Assembly: GCF_001667375.1 (NCBI RefSeq)
Contig: NZ_LZIN01000098.1
Span: 1 to 64,000, forward strand
From: Mycolicibacter sinensis
GTDB lineage: Bacteria > Actinomycetota > Actinomycetes > Mycobacteriales > Mycobacteriaceae
Length of the DNA: 64,000 nt
Direction of reading: 5' to 3'
Shown here: positions 50,655 through 59,382 of the stretch, piece after piece
Layout: each line of letters opens with the position of its first letter
Numbering within the stretch: the first letter of the stretch is position 1
Translations under genes and position numbers: made by a program
The notes under the pieces: generated by a model
What the model was told of the DNA's origin: nothing
Databases searched by the model: none
The model's input: only the letters and a program-made list of their open reading frames with translations

Positions 50655-51821
50655 CTAGATTCCTCCGCGGGCCACCAGTTGGGCGGCGATCACGTTGCGC
50701 TGGATCTCGTTGGTGCCCTCGCCGACGATCATCAGCGGGGCATCCCGGAAATAGCGCTCGACATCGTATTCGGTCGAGTAGCCGTACCCGCCGTGGATGC
50801 GCACCGCGTTCAGCGCGATCTCCATGGCCACCTCGGAGGCGAACAGCTTGGCCATGCCGGCCTCCATGTCGCAGCGCTGGCCGCTGTCATAACGCTCGGC
50901 GGCGTAGCGGGTGAGCTGGCGGGCGGCGGTCAGCTTGGTCGCCATGTCGGCCAGATAGTTGCCGATGCTTTGATGCTTCCAGATCGGCTGGCCGAAGCTC
51001 TCCCGTTGCTGGGCGTAGGCCAGCGCGTCCTCCAGCGCCGCGGTGGCCACCCCCAACGCGCGGGCCGCAACTTGAATGCGACCGGTCTCCAGGCCCTTCA
51101 TCATCTGCGCGAAACCGTGGCCGGGCGCGCCGCCGAGTACCGCCGTGGCCGGCACCCGGCAGCGCTCGAAGCTGAGTTCACAGCTCTCGACGCCCTTATA
51201 TCCCAACTTGGGCAGATCCCGCGAGACCGTGAGCCCGGCAATCGGGTTGTCTACCAACAACACCGAGATCCCGCTGTGCCGCGGGGTGGCCTGCGGATCG
51301 GTCTTGGCCAGCAGCGCGATCAGCCCCGAATAGCGGGCATTGGAGATCCAGGTCTTGGCACCGTTGATCACCAGGCAGTCCGGGGTGGCCGGAGAAGACA
51401 CCGCGGTGGTCGTCATGTTCTGCAGGTCGCTGCCGCCGCCCGGTTCGGTCAGCGCCATGGTGGCTCGCAGCTCTCCGGTCGCCATGGCCGGCAGGTAGCG
51501 GCGCTTCTGCTCGTCGGTCCCGAACAGCGTCAGCAGTTTAGCGACGACGGTGTGCCCGCCCATCGCCCCGGCCAGACTCATCCAGCCACGCGCGAGCTCT
51601 TGGGTGACCAGCACGTAACACGGCATCGACACCGGTGTGCCGCCGTATTCCTCGGGCACGGCAAGGCCGTAGATGCCCAGGTGCTTCATCTGCTCGATCC
51701 ACGCTTCCGGGTAGGTGTTGGCGTGCTCGACGTCGCGGACCGACGGCTTGACCTCCCGGTCGATGAATTGGCGCACGGTCTCGACCAGGATCGACTCTTC
51801 GTCGGTCAGTGGGGGCGTCAT
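50655..51821 (-). CDS. fadE3: FadE3-like acyl-CoA dehydrogenase
   Basis: A 388-residue acyl-CoA dehydrogenase, the FAD enzyme of the first beta-oxidation step. Family pieces are MALTEPGGGSDL, GAKTWISNARYSG, RIQVAARALGVA, the FGQPIWKHQSIG helix and the C-terminal IHGGYGYSTEYDVERYFRDAPLMIVGEGTNEIQ, which carries the catalytic region. Position and sequence fit FadE3 (Rv0215c). Start ATG 51821. The divergent hydratase gene begins only 27 bases away. TACGGT at 51833-51828 would give a leaderless message. Confidence 0.92.
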   Translation of the reverse strand: MTPPLTDEESILVETVRQFIDREVKPSVRDVEHANTYPEAWIEQMKHLGIYGLAVPEEYGGTPVSMPCYVLVTQELARGWMSLAGAMGGHTVVAKLLTLFGTDEQKRRYLPAMATGELRATMALTEPGGGSDLQNMTTTAVSSPATPDCLVINGAKTWISNARYSGLIALLAKTDPQATPRHSGISVLLVDNPIAGLTVSRDLPKLGYKGVESCELSFERCRVPATAVLGGAPGHGFAQMMKGLETGRIQVAARALGVATAALEDALAYAQQRESFGQPIWKHQSIGNYLADMATKLTAARQLTRYAAERYDSGQRCDMEAGMAKLFASEVAMEIALNAVRIHGGYGYSTEYDVERYFRDAPLMIVGEGTNEIQRNVIAAQLVARGGI

Positions 51822-51848
51822 CGGTTCACCGTATGTCAGGATTTTGAG

Positions 51849-52811
51849 ATGACCAGCGAGCCCTACTTCGACGAACTCCAGGTCGGCCAGGTCTTCGACG
51901 CGGCTCCGGCGATGACGCTGACCGCAGGAGCCGCGGCGCTGCACCAGGCGATCCTCGGCGACCGGTTGCGGCTGCCGCTGGACACCCGGCTGTCCTACGT
52001 TGTCACCGGGGCGACCACGGCGCTGGCCCACCCGGGGCTGGTGTGCGACGTCGCGATCGGCCAGTCGACGTTAGCCACCCGGCGGGTCAAGGCCAACCTG
52101 TTCTACCGGGGCCTGGCTTTCTTCCACTTCCCGGTAATCGGGGACACCCTGTTCACCCGCACCGAAGTCGTCGGGTTGAAACAGAACTCCGCCAAACCCG
52201 GCCGCGAACCGACCGGGTTGGCGGCCCTACGGGTGACCACCATCGATCAGGCCGACCGGCTGGTGCTCGACTTCTACCGCTGCGCGATGCTGCCGCTGTC
52301 GCCCGGCGCCGACGACACCGGGCACCGCGACGACCTGTCGGCCGTCGGCAGCGGACTCGCGGCACCACCGGATGTCACCGCGCACTGGGACGCCGACGAG
52401 TTCCGGCGGCGGGTGCCCGGCCCGCACTTCAACCCGGGCTTGGCGGGTGCCGTGTTGACCAGCACCGGCGACGTGGTCAGCTCCGCCCCCGAGTTGGCCC
52501 GCCTGACCCTCAATATCGCTGCCACCCATCATGATTCGCGGGTGGCGGGTCAGCGTCTGGTCTACGGTGGGCACACTATCGGGCTGGCGCTGGCGCAAGC
52601 CTGCCGGTTGTTGCCGAATCTGGTCACGGTGCTGGGCTGGCAGTCGTGCGATCACACCGGGCCGGTCCACGAGGGCGACACCCTTTACAGCGAACTGCAC
52701 ATCGAATCGGCCGCCGACAACATCTTGAGTTTGCGGTCGCTGGTCTATGCGGCCGGGGATGAATCGGATCGGCAGGTGCTGGACTGGCGCTTCACCGCAT
52801 TGCAGTTCTAG
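51849..52811 (+). CDS. MaoC-like double hot-dog hydratase (Rv0216-like)
   Basis: A 320-residue two-domain hot-dog protein corresponding to M. tuberculosis Rv0216, which has the R-hydratase fold with an altered active site. The N-terminal domain starts YFDELQVGQVFD and the C-terminal domain has RLVYGGHTIGLALAQAC. Function is probably hydration or thioester chemistry on acyl-CoA. Start ATG 51849 lies 27 bases from the divergent fadE3 start. It ends with a four-base convergent overlap with the next acyl-CoA dehydrogenase. Confidence 0.88.
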   Translation: MTSEPYFDELQVGQVFDAAPAMTLTAGAAALHQAILGDRLRLPLDTRLSYVVTGATTALAHPGLVCDVAIGQSTLATRRVKANLFYRGLAFFHFPVIGDTLFTRTEVVGLKQNSAKPGREPTGLAALRVTTIDQADRLVLDFYRCAMLPLSPGADDTGHRDDLSAVGSGLAAPPDVTAHWDADEFRRRVPGPHFNPGLAGAVLTSTGDVVSSAPELARLTLNIAATHHDSRVAGQRLVYGGHTIGLALAQACRLLPNLVTVLGWQSCDHTGPVHEGDTLYSELHIESAADNILSLRSLVYAAGDESDRQVLDWRFTALQF

Positions 52812-53959
52812 TGCGGCAGGTCCCGGAACGGGGCGTCCCGGTAGGGATCCGGCTCCTTGGGTAGGCCGAGCACCCGCTCACCGATGATGTTGCGCTGAAT
52901 CTGATCGGTGCCGCCACCGATGGAGGTGAAGTAGGCGTTGAGCGCCCGGAACGTCACCGCGTCACCGACCGGATTCTCCGGTCCGCTCAGCATGGCTTCG
53001 GCGCCGACGATCTCGGTCGCCACCCGGGCCGTCTCGTGCAGAATCCGCGACATCGCGATCTTGCCCAGCGCGAGCAGGGTCGCGGCCTCGGCGCGGTCGG
53101 GACTGGTCTTGGCCCGCTGGGTGTTCCACCGGTTCACGCCTGCCAGCGCATGCGCGCGGGCGATCTGCTGGCGGATGTGGGAGTCGCCGAGGCAGCCGGC
53201 GTCGCGCGCCAATTCGACCAGGTCGCTGGACTTCTCGCGGCGGCTGCGGGTGGTGCGGGCGATGTCACCCATCAGCCGGCGCTCGTAGCCCAACGCGACC
53301 TGCAGCACCGACCAGCCGGCGCCCGGCTCACCGATCCGGTTCGCATCGGGCACCCGGGCGTCGGTCAGGAATACCTCGTTGAACTCCGATTCGCCGGTGA
53401 TCTGATGGATCGGGCGGATCTCCACGCCGGGCTGTCGCATCGGCAGCATGAAGAACGTGATGCCGTTGTGCTTGGGCACATCGGGGTCGGTGCGCGCCAC
53501 CAACATGCCGTAGTCGGCGGTGGTCGCGAACGACGTCCACACCTTCTGCCCGTTGACGATCCAGTCGTGGCCATCGCGTTCGGCGCGGGTGCGCAGGCCG
53601 GCCAGATCCGACCCGGCGCCGGGCTCGCTGTAGAGCAGGCACCATTTGCTCTCCCCGCGCAACGCCGGGGGAAGCAGCCTGCGCTTCTGCTCTTCAGAGC
53701 CGCAATCGTGCACGGTGCAGGCGAACAGATCAGCTCGGTCATGCCCGGCGCCCGGGGCTCCGGCGGCCGCGAATTCAGCTGCCACCAACCGAGATTGACG
53801 ATCGGTAAGACCACGGCCGTAGCAGGACGGCTCCCAAGACGGCGCCGTCCAGCCGGCCTCAAACACGGCCGCGGCGAAGGTCTCCCGGTCGACCTCGGGT
53901 GACCAGTTGGCGGCCAACCAGTCGCGGACCTCGGTGCGCAGGGCAGCGTCGTCGGTCAT
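52808..53959 (-). CDS. Acyl-CoA dehydrogenase, subunit 1 of a tandem pair
   Basis: A 383-residue acyl-CoA dehydrogenase: CLLYSEPGAGSDLAGL, WIVNGQKVWTSFATTADYGML, TGESEFNEVFLTDARVP and the C-terminal SIGGGTDQIQRNIIGERVLGLP. It lies one base after its partner (53961-55013), a shorter relative. Tandem genes of this kind in actinobacteria often encode heterotetrameric dehydrogenases for sterol side chains or other bulky acyl-CoAs (ChsE type). The pair is inserted between the Rv0216 and lipW counterparts. Confidence 0.9.
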   Translation of the reverse strand: MTDDAALRTEVRDWLAANWSPEVDRETFAAAVFEAGWTAPSWEPSCYGRGLTDRQSRLVAAEFAAAGAPGAGHDRADLFACTVHDCGSEEQKRRLLPPALRGESKWCLLYSEPGAGSDLAGLRTRAERDGHDWIVNGQKVWTSFATTADYGMLVARTDPDVPKHNGITFFMLPMRQPGVEIRPIHQITGESEFNEVFLTDARVPDANRIGEPGAGWSVLQVALGYERRLMGDIARTTRSRREKSSDLVELARDAGCLGDSHIRQQIARAHALAGVNRWNTQRAKTSPDRAEAATLLALGKIAMSRILHETARVATEIVGAEAMLSGPENPVGDAVTFRALNAYFTSIGGGTDQIQRNIIGERVLGLPKEPDPYRDAPFRDLPH

Positions 53960-53960
53960 C

Positions 53961-55013
53961 TCACGCTCCGATCTCACGCAGGTAGCGCTCGCGGTGCCAG
54001 GACGGGCTGCCGAACAACTGGGCGTCGCCGCGCGCCCGGCGCAGATACCGGTGAGCGGGGTGCTCCCAGGTGAACCCGATCCCGCCGTGCACCTGAATGT
54101 TGGTGGCGCCGACGAAGACGAATGCGTCCGAGCAGTAGGCCTGAGCCAGCGCCAGATCGGCGACCCAGCCCGTCGAACCAGCGGCTGTGGCGACGTGGCG
54201 CGCGGCCGACACCGCGGACTCGGCCTCCAACAGCATGTCGGCGCACATGTGCTTGACGGCCTGGAAGCTGCCGATCGCCCGGCCGAACTGGTAGCGGGTC
54301 TTGGCGTAGTCGCGGGCCATCTCCATCGCGTGCCGTGCCGCACCGGCCTGCTCGCCGAGCAGCGCCACCGCAGTGTGGTCCAGCGCCGTGGTCACCGCCT
54401 GCACGCCGCTCCCCGGCGCGCCGACCGCGCTGGCCGGGGCGTCGGCGAAGCGGACGAGGCAGAGCCGGCGGGACGCATCGACCGTCGTCAACGGTTCCAC
54501 GGTGATGCCCGGGCCGCCGGGGTCGACGGCGAAAACACCCGGTCCGCTCTCTGCGGCGGCCAGGACGTAGAGCAGGTCGGCGGAGTCGGCGTCGAGCACG
54601 AATCGCTTCTCGCCGGTCAGCAGGGGCCGGTCGGCGCCACTGCGGGCCGAGGTCGCCGGTGCAGCGGGCGGGCGGGTCGAGTCACCCTCGGCGAACGCGA
54701 CCGCAACCCGCTTCGTCCCGGCGGCGATCGCCGGCAACACCGCGGCACACTGCGCGGGGTCATCAAGGGCGGTAAGAAGATTCACCGCGAACACCGCGGT
54801 CGATAAATACGGGCCGGCGAACAGAACCCGGCCCAGCTCCTCGGCCACCGCGCCCACCTCGACCGGTCCGGCGCCGGCACCGCCGTACTCCTCGGGCACC
54901 AGCAGCCCCAGCAAGCCCATCGCGGCCAGCTCGTCCCAGCCGTCGTCGGAGCGCTTGGCCATCAAGTCGGCGACCGCACCGCGCAGCGCGCGCAGCTCCT
55001 CGGTACCCGCCAC
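53961..55013 (-). CDS. Acyl-CoA dehydrogenase, subunit 2 of a tandem pair
   Basis: A 350-residue, more divergent acyl-CoA dehydrogenase. MGLLGLLVPEEYGG and the C-terminal RYQFGRAIGSFQAVKHMCADM and IQVHGGIGFTWEHPAHRYLRRA are family landmarks. The middle domain is short and lacks the usual TEPGxGSD loop (AFAEGDSTRP instead), typical of the non-catalytic partner in heteromeric enzymes. Start GTG 55013 lies four bases after the lipW stop. A downstream ATG would remove the first conserved helix. Confidence 0.82.
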   Translation of the reverse strand: MAGTEELRALRGAVADLMAKRSDDGWDELAAMGLLGLLVPEEYGGAGAGPVEVGAVAEELGRVLFAGPYLSTAVFAVNLLTALDDPAQCAAVLPAIAAGTKRVAVAFAEGDSTRPPAAPATSARSGADRPLLTGEKRFVLDADSADLLYVLAAAESGPGVFAVDPGGPGITVEPLTTVDASRRLCLVRFADAPASAVGAPGSGVQAVTTALDHTAVALLGEQAGAARHAMEMARDYAKTRYQFGRAIGSFQAVKHMCADMLLEAESAVSAARHVATAAGSTGWVADLALAQAYCSDAFVFVGATNIQVHGGIGFTWEHPAHRYLRRARGDAQLFGSPSWHRERYLREIGA

Positions 55014-55017
55014 CGGA

Positions 55018-55914
55018 TCAGCCTTCCCGGGTGAAGGCGTTGCGCAGGCCGGCGCACTGGCTGGCGAAGAACGACCGCGACACCGGCGCCTTGGCCAGCA
55101 GCAGATCGAAACCGTGGAAGGCGCCGGCGATGGTTTCGACCTCGCACGGCACACCTGCTTGCCGAAGCCGCTCCGCATAGGCCAGGTTCTCGTCGTGGAA
55201 CAGATCCAGGGTGCCCACCCCGATCCAGGCCGGTGCCAGTCCGGTCAGATCGGCACGCCGGGCCGGCACCGCGGCGTCGGGATCGGCATCGCCGAGATAC
55301 GACGTCCAGCCGAACAGATTGCTCCGCGGGCTCCATAACCGGTAGCCCGGGTGGGCCGGCAACGAAGCGCTGCGGTCATCGAGCATCGGATACACCAGCA
55401 GCTGCAGCACCGGTTGGACGCCGCCGCGGTCGACGGCCAGTTGCGCCAGGGCAGCGGCCAGCCCACCGCCTGCGCTCGCCCCGCCGATAGCCACCCGCGC
55501 CGGATCCACCCAGGGCAGCGCGGCCAGCAAGGTCAGTGCCTCCCAGCAGTCCTCCAACCCGGCGGGGTAGGGGTGCTTCGGTGCTAACCGGTAGTCCACC
55601 GAGGCGACGGTGATGCCCAGTTCGTCACTGAACCGGCGGCAGAGCCGGTCATCCTGTGCCGCCTGCCCCAGCACATAGCCGCCGCCGTGGATCCACAGCA
55701 GCGCCGGCGTGGGGATGGTGGGCCGCCTGTGCGGCCGAAAGACCCGCACCTCGGCACCCGAGGGCACCGACAGCACCTCGACGTCCCTGGGGGTGCGACG
55801 GCCCTGCAAACCGACGAGCGCCTGCAGCACCGGCAGTGTCCGGGGCCCGATCCCGCCACGCGGCAGGAATCGGGCGGCTCTGCGCAGATCTGGATGGAAC
55901 CCGGTGCTTACCAT
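55018..55914 (-). CDS. lipW: LipW-like esterase/lipase (HSL family)
   Basis: A 298-residue hormone-sensitive-lipase family hydrolase. The oxyanion motif HGGGY is at 76-80, the nucleophile Ser147 in GGASAGGG, the acid near residue 236 (GTLDLFHDE) and the histidine near 266 (FHGFD). It matches LipW (Rv0217c). It is first in an operon with the two acyl-CoA dehydrogenase genes, so the ester it cleaves may feed them. It is divergent from lipC with an 88-base gap. Confidence 0.88.
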   Translation of the reverse strand: MVSTGFHPDLRRAARFLPRGGIGPRTLPVLQALVGLQGRRTPRDVEVLSVPSGAEVRVFRPHRRPTIPTPALLWIHGGGYVLGQAAQDDRLCRRFSDELGITVASVDYRLAPKHPYPAGLEDCWEALTLLAALPWVDPARVAIGGASAGGGLAAALAQLAVDRGGVQPVLQLLVYPMLDDRSASLPAHPGYRLWSPRSNLFGWTSYLGDADPDAAVPARRADLTGLAPAWIGVGTLDLFHDENLAYAERLRQAGVPCEVETIAGAFHGFDLLLAKAPVSRSFFASQCAGLRNAFTREG

Positions 55915-56002
55915 CGACTCAGTATTGCCGGTGCCAGATGCTTCCGGCCGACAACCCGCCCGATTGGCGTTTACTCTCGGGCCGGCGCGGTACTCTCCGC
56001 TA

Positions 56003-57235
56003 ATGACGGCAGCACCGCAGACCGGGGAGACCGGTTGGAATCTGTCCGGTCGCCTGCGCTGGCTGAAGCGCGCCCGACCTGCCGACTACCTGCTGGCTTT
56101 CAGCGTCGCTTCAGCTTCGTTGCCGGTGGTCGGGAAACGGCTGGAACCCCTGGGCGGAATGACGGCGATGGGAGTGTGGGGTACCCGCCACATGCCGGAG
56201 TTCCTGTCGAGCGCGGCCAAGTCGTGGCTGACGCCGGGGGCGGCCGGCGTCCGCAAGCGGGACCGCGAGCAGACCCGGGCGGTCTCCGAAGCCGCCTTGA
56301 GCGGCGTGGTCACCGCCGCCGATCTGGCCATCGAATGGCCGCAGCCGGAGCAGGCCCCGCCGGTGTGGAAGGCGTGGCAGCACCGGCGGCACATCCACCG
56401 TTCCGGGGTGCGCTACGGCAGCGACCCCGCCCAGGTGCTCGACGTGTGGGCGCCCCGAAAGTTGCCGACGACACCGGCTCCGGTGCTGATCTACGTCCCC
56501 GGCGGCGCCTGGGTGCATGGCAGCCGGACGCTGCAGGGCTATGCGCTGCTGTCGCACCTGGCCGAGCGGGGCTGGGTGTGCCTGTCCATCGACTACCGGG
56601 TCGCGCCGCACAACCGCTGGCCGCGTCACATCATCGACGTCAAGACCGCGATCGCCTGGGCGCACGCCAACGTCGACAAGTTCGGCGGCGACCGCAACTT
56701 CGTCGCGGTGGCGGGTTCGTCGGCCGGCGGGCATCTGGCCGCCTTGGCCGGGCTGACCGGCAGCGCGGCGGGCGATCGCGAGTTCGCCGACGAGCTCCCG
56801 GCCGGCGCCGACACCTCGGTGGACGCCGTGGTCGGCATCTACGGCCGCTATGACTGGCAGGACCGGTCCACTCCGGAACGGGCCGCGTTCGTCGACTTCC
56901 TGGAGCGGGTGGTGGTCGGCAGGTCGATCCGACGGAATCGCGACCTCTACCGCAAGGCATCGCCAATCGCACGGGTGCACCCCGAGGCGCCGCCGTTCCT
57001 GGTGGTGCACGGCAGCGCCGACACCGTCATTCCGGTAGCGCAGGCCCGGGTCTTCGCCGACCGGTTACGGGCGGTGTCGCGCTCCAAGGTCGGCTACCTG
57101 GAGCTGCCCGGCGCAGGACACGGTTTCGACCTGACCGACGGAGCTCGCGCCGGCGCGGTGAGCACGGCAATCGGGTTGTTCCTCAATCAGATTCGCCGGG
57201 ACCGCGCCACGATCGGCAGCAAACAGGTCATCTGA
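56003..57235 (+). CDS. lipC: LipC-like carboxylesterase
   Basis: A 410-residue alpha/beta hydrolase corresponding to LipC (Rv0220), a cell-surface esterase in M. tuberculosis. The N-terminal region of about 130 residues precedes the hydrolase fold: IYVPGGAWVHG (oxyanion), AGSSAGGHLAAL (nucleophile), HGSADTVIP (acid) and GAGHGFDL (histidine). Start ATG 56003 gives MTAAPQTGETGWN. It is followed 46 bases later by the WS/DGAT gene on the same strand, as in M. tuberculosis. Confidence 0.9.
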   Translation: MTAAPQTGETGWNLSGRLRWLKRARPADYLLAFSVASASLPVVGKRLEPLGGMTAMGVWGTRHMPEFLSSAAKSWLTPGAAGVRKRDREQTRAVSEAALSGVVTAADLAIEWPQPEQAPPVWKAWQHRRHIHRSGVRYGSDPAQVLDVWAPRKLPTTPAPVLIYVPGGAWVHGSRTLQGYALLSHLAERGWVCLSIDYRVAPHNRWPRHIIDVKTAIAWAHANVDKFGGDRNFVAVAGSSAGGHLAALAGLTGSAAGDREFADELPAGADTSVDAVVGIYGRYDWQDRSTPERAAFVDFLERVVVGRSIRRNRDLYRKASPIARVHPEAPPFLVVHGSADTVIPVAQARVFADRLRAVSRSKVGYLELPGAGHGFDLTDGARAGAVSTAIGLFLNQIRRDRATIGSKQVI

Positions 57236-57281
57236 GCACCGCCGGCCGCGGTAGGGTCGCTCCCATGGGGATGGTGCGACG

Positions 57282-58700
57282 GTGAAGCGGCTCAGCGGGT
57301 GGGATGCGGTGCTGCTCTACAGCGAGACGCCGAACGTGCACATGCACACCCTCAAAGTCGCGGTGATCGAGCTCGACGCCGACCGGCGCGGATTCGACGT
57401 AGAGGCCTTCCGCCGGGTGATCCACAGCCGGCTCTACAAGCTGGATCCGTTTCGCTACCAACTGGTGGACATCCCCGGCAAGTTCCACCACCCGATGTGG
57501 CGGGAGAACTGCGAAGTCGACCTGAGCTACCACATCCGGCCGTGGTCGCTGCCCGCCCCGGGCGGTCGTCGCGAACTCGACGAGGCCATCGGGCAGATCG
57601 CCAGTACGCCGCTGGACCGTAGCCGCCCGCTGTGGGAGATGTACTTCATCGAGGGTCTGGCGAACAACCGGATCGCGGTGGTCGGCAAGATCCACCACGC
57701 CCTCGCTGACGGGATCGCCTCGGCGAATCTGATGGCCCGCGGTATGGATCTGTTGGGTGGTCCGCAGTTCGAACGGGATTCCTACGAAACCGATCCCGCC
57801 CCCACCAGCGGGCAGTTGGTGCGCTCGGCGTTCCGCGATCACTTCCGGCAGATGGGCAGGATCCCGGCGACGATCCGCTATACCGCGGCCGGCGTCGGGC
57901 GGGTCCGGCGCAGCACCCGAAAACTGTCCGCCGAGCTGACCCGGCCGTTCACCCCGCCACCGAGCTTCATCAACCACATGCTCACCCCCGAGCGCCGGTT
58001 CGCCACCGCCACCCTCGCCCTGGCCGACATCAAGGCGACCAGCAAGCAAGTGGGCGCCACGATCAACGACCTGGTGCTGGCCATCTCGGCGGGGGCGTTG
58101 CGCACGCTGCTGCTGCGCTACGACGGCAAGGCGGACCATCCGCTTTTGGCGTCGGTGCCGATGAGCTTCGATTTCTCCCCGGACCGGATCTCGGGAAACC
58201 GGTTCTCCGGGGTGCTGGTGGCGTTGCCGGTCGACGTCGAGGATGTGCTGGAGCGGGTGGAAAAGGCCCGGGAGGCAGCCAATCTGGCCAAGGAAGCCCA
58301 CCACCTGGTCGGGCCGGAGCTGGTCAGCAGGTGGTCGGCGTACCTTCCGCCGGCACCGGCGGAGTCGCTGTTCCGGTGGCTGTCCAGCCGAGACGGGCAG
58401 AACAAGGTGCTCAACCTCAACATCTCCAACGTCCCCGGCCCCCGCGAACGTGGCCGGGTCGGCGGTGCGCTGGTCACCGAGATCTATTCGGTGGGACCGT
58501 TGACCGCCGGCAGCGGATTGAACATCACCGTGTGGAGTTATGTCGACCAGCTCAACATCTCGGTGCTGTCCGACGGCGCCACCGTCGACGACCCGCACGA
58601 GGTGACCAGTGCCATGGTCGACGAGTTCATCGCAATCCGCCGCGCCGCAGGGATTTCCGAGAAGCTGACGCCGGTCGAGACCGCGATGGCCCCGGCTTAG
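57282..58700 (+). CDS. WS/DGAT-family acyltransferase (Rv0221-like triacylglycerol synthase)
   Basis: A 472-residue wax ester synthase/diacylglycerol acyltransferase. The catalytic motif HHALADG is at 138-144 and the second family motif NLNISNVPGPRE is in the C-terminal part. It makes storage lipid from acyl-CoA and diacylglycerol or an alcohol. The sequence is very close to Rv0221 throughout. Start GTG 57282 (MKRLSGWDAV). An esterase and a TAG synthase side by side suggest local turnover of neutral lipid. Confidence 0.94.
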   Translation: MKRLSGWDAVLLYSETPNVHMHTLKVAVIELDADRRGFDVEAFRRVIHSRLYKLDPFRYQLVDIPGKFHHPMWRENCEVDLSYHIRPWSLPAPGGRRELDEAIGQIASTPLDRSRPLWEMYFIEGLANNRIAVVGKIHHALADGIASANLMARGMDLLGGPQFERDSYETDPAPTSGQLVRSAFRDHFRQMGRIPATIRYTAAGVGRVRRSTRKLSAELTRPFTPPPSFINHMLTPERRFATATLALADIKATSKQVGATINDLVLAISAGALRTLLLRYDGKADHPLLASVPMSFDFSPDRISGNRFSGVLVALPVDVEDVLERVEKAREAANLAKEAHHLVGPELVSRWSAYLPPAPAESLFRWLSSRDGQNKVLNLNISNVPGPRERGRVGGALVTEIYSVGPLTAGSGLNITVWSYVDQLNISVLSDGATVDDPHEVTSAMVDEFIAIRRAAGISEKLTPVETAMAPA

Positions 58701-58710
58701 GCGTCGACCG

Positions 58711-59382
58711 TCACCGGATCTGATGAGGTCGCCGGTCGCCGCCCAGCAGTGCAATTGATGCACTGAGATACCACAGAACCGTGGCCACCGCGGGGCCGAA
58801 CGCCGAGACGCCGCCTTCCAAAGCGAAGGGTCCGGTGCGGATGAAGACGGCAACGGTGAAGGCGACGCATACCGACGACGCCAGGATGGCCGGAAAGGCA
58901 CTCCATCTCGGTAGCACGCCGTCTTTGAAGACGCAGTAAGCGTATGCGAAAGCGGCAGTGCCGGTGAGGAAACCGAACAGTTCGATGATGATCGCCTCGG
59001 CGTGGGTCCCCACCGTGAAGACCACTTGGGCGTCCAGAACCTCAGCGGCCTGCGCTACTGCGAACTGCAGGCCCATCGTAACCATCAAGAGCGCGGCGAT
59101 GACCGTCTGCGCGATGACGAACAGCTCGCTGAGGTACTGGCTTGAGCGGCGAAGGATTCGACGGACCGCAACCGAGAACATCAGAAGTAGCGGCACCGCC
59201 AACGGGAACAGCCATGCCTGCACGATGAGCAGCTGTTGCTTCTCGACGAAGTTGGCCTGGTAGGTGGCCGCACTGCTGCCGGCTGCCGGGATGGCGCCGG
59301 TCAGTGCGCCGGCAGCCGCCCCGATCAGGACGTAGAGGATTCCGGCAATGGCGCCCGCACGTATCCAGCCGGCTTCGGTCAT
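58711..59382 (-). CDS. DUF4386-type membrane protein
   Basis: A 223-residue protein with about six membrane helices and the features of the DUF4386 family (N-terminal GAIAGILYVLIGAAAG, central FGFLTGTAAFAYAYCVFK). Function is unknown. Its ATG overlaps the P450 stop by four bases, so it belongs to the SDR-P450 operon. It could be a membrane partner or simply a coexpressed gene. Confidence 0.78.
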   Translation of the reverse strand: MTEAGWIRAGAIAGILYVLIGAAAGALTGAIPAAGSSAATYQANFVEKQQLLIVQAWLFPLAVPLLLMFSVAVRRILRRSSQYLSELFVIAQTVIAALLMVTMGLQFAVAQAAEVLDAQVVFTVGTHAEAIIIELFGFLTGTAAFAYAYCVFKDGVLPRWSAFPAILASSVCVAFTVAVFIRTGPFALEGGVSAFGPAVATVLWYLSASIALLGGDRRPHQIR

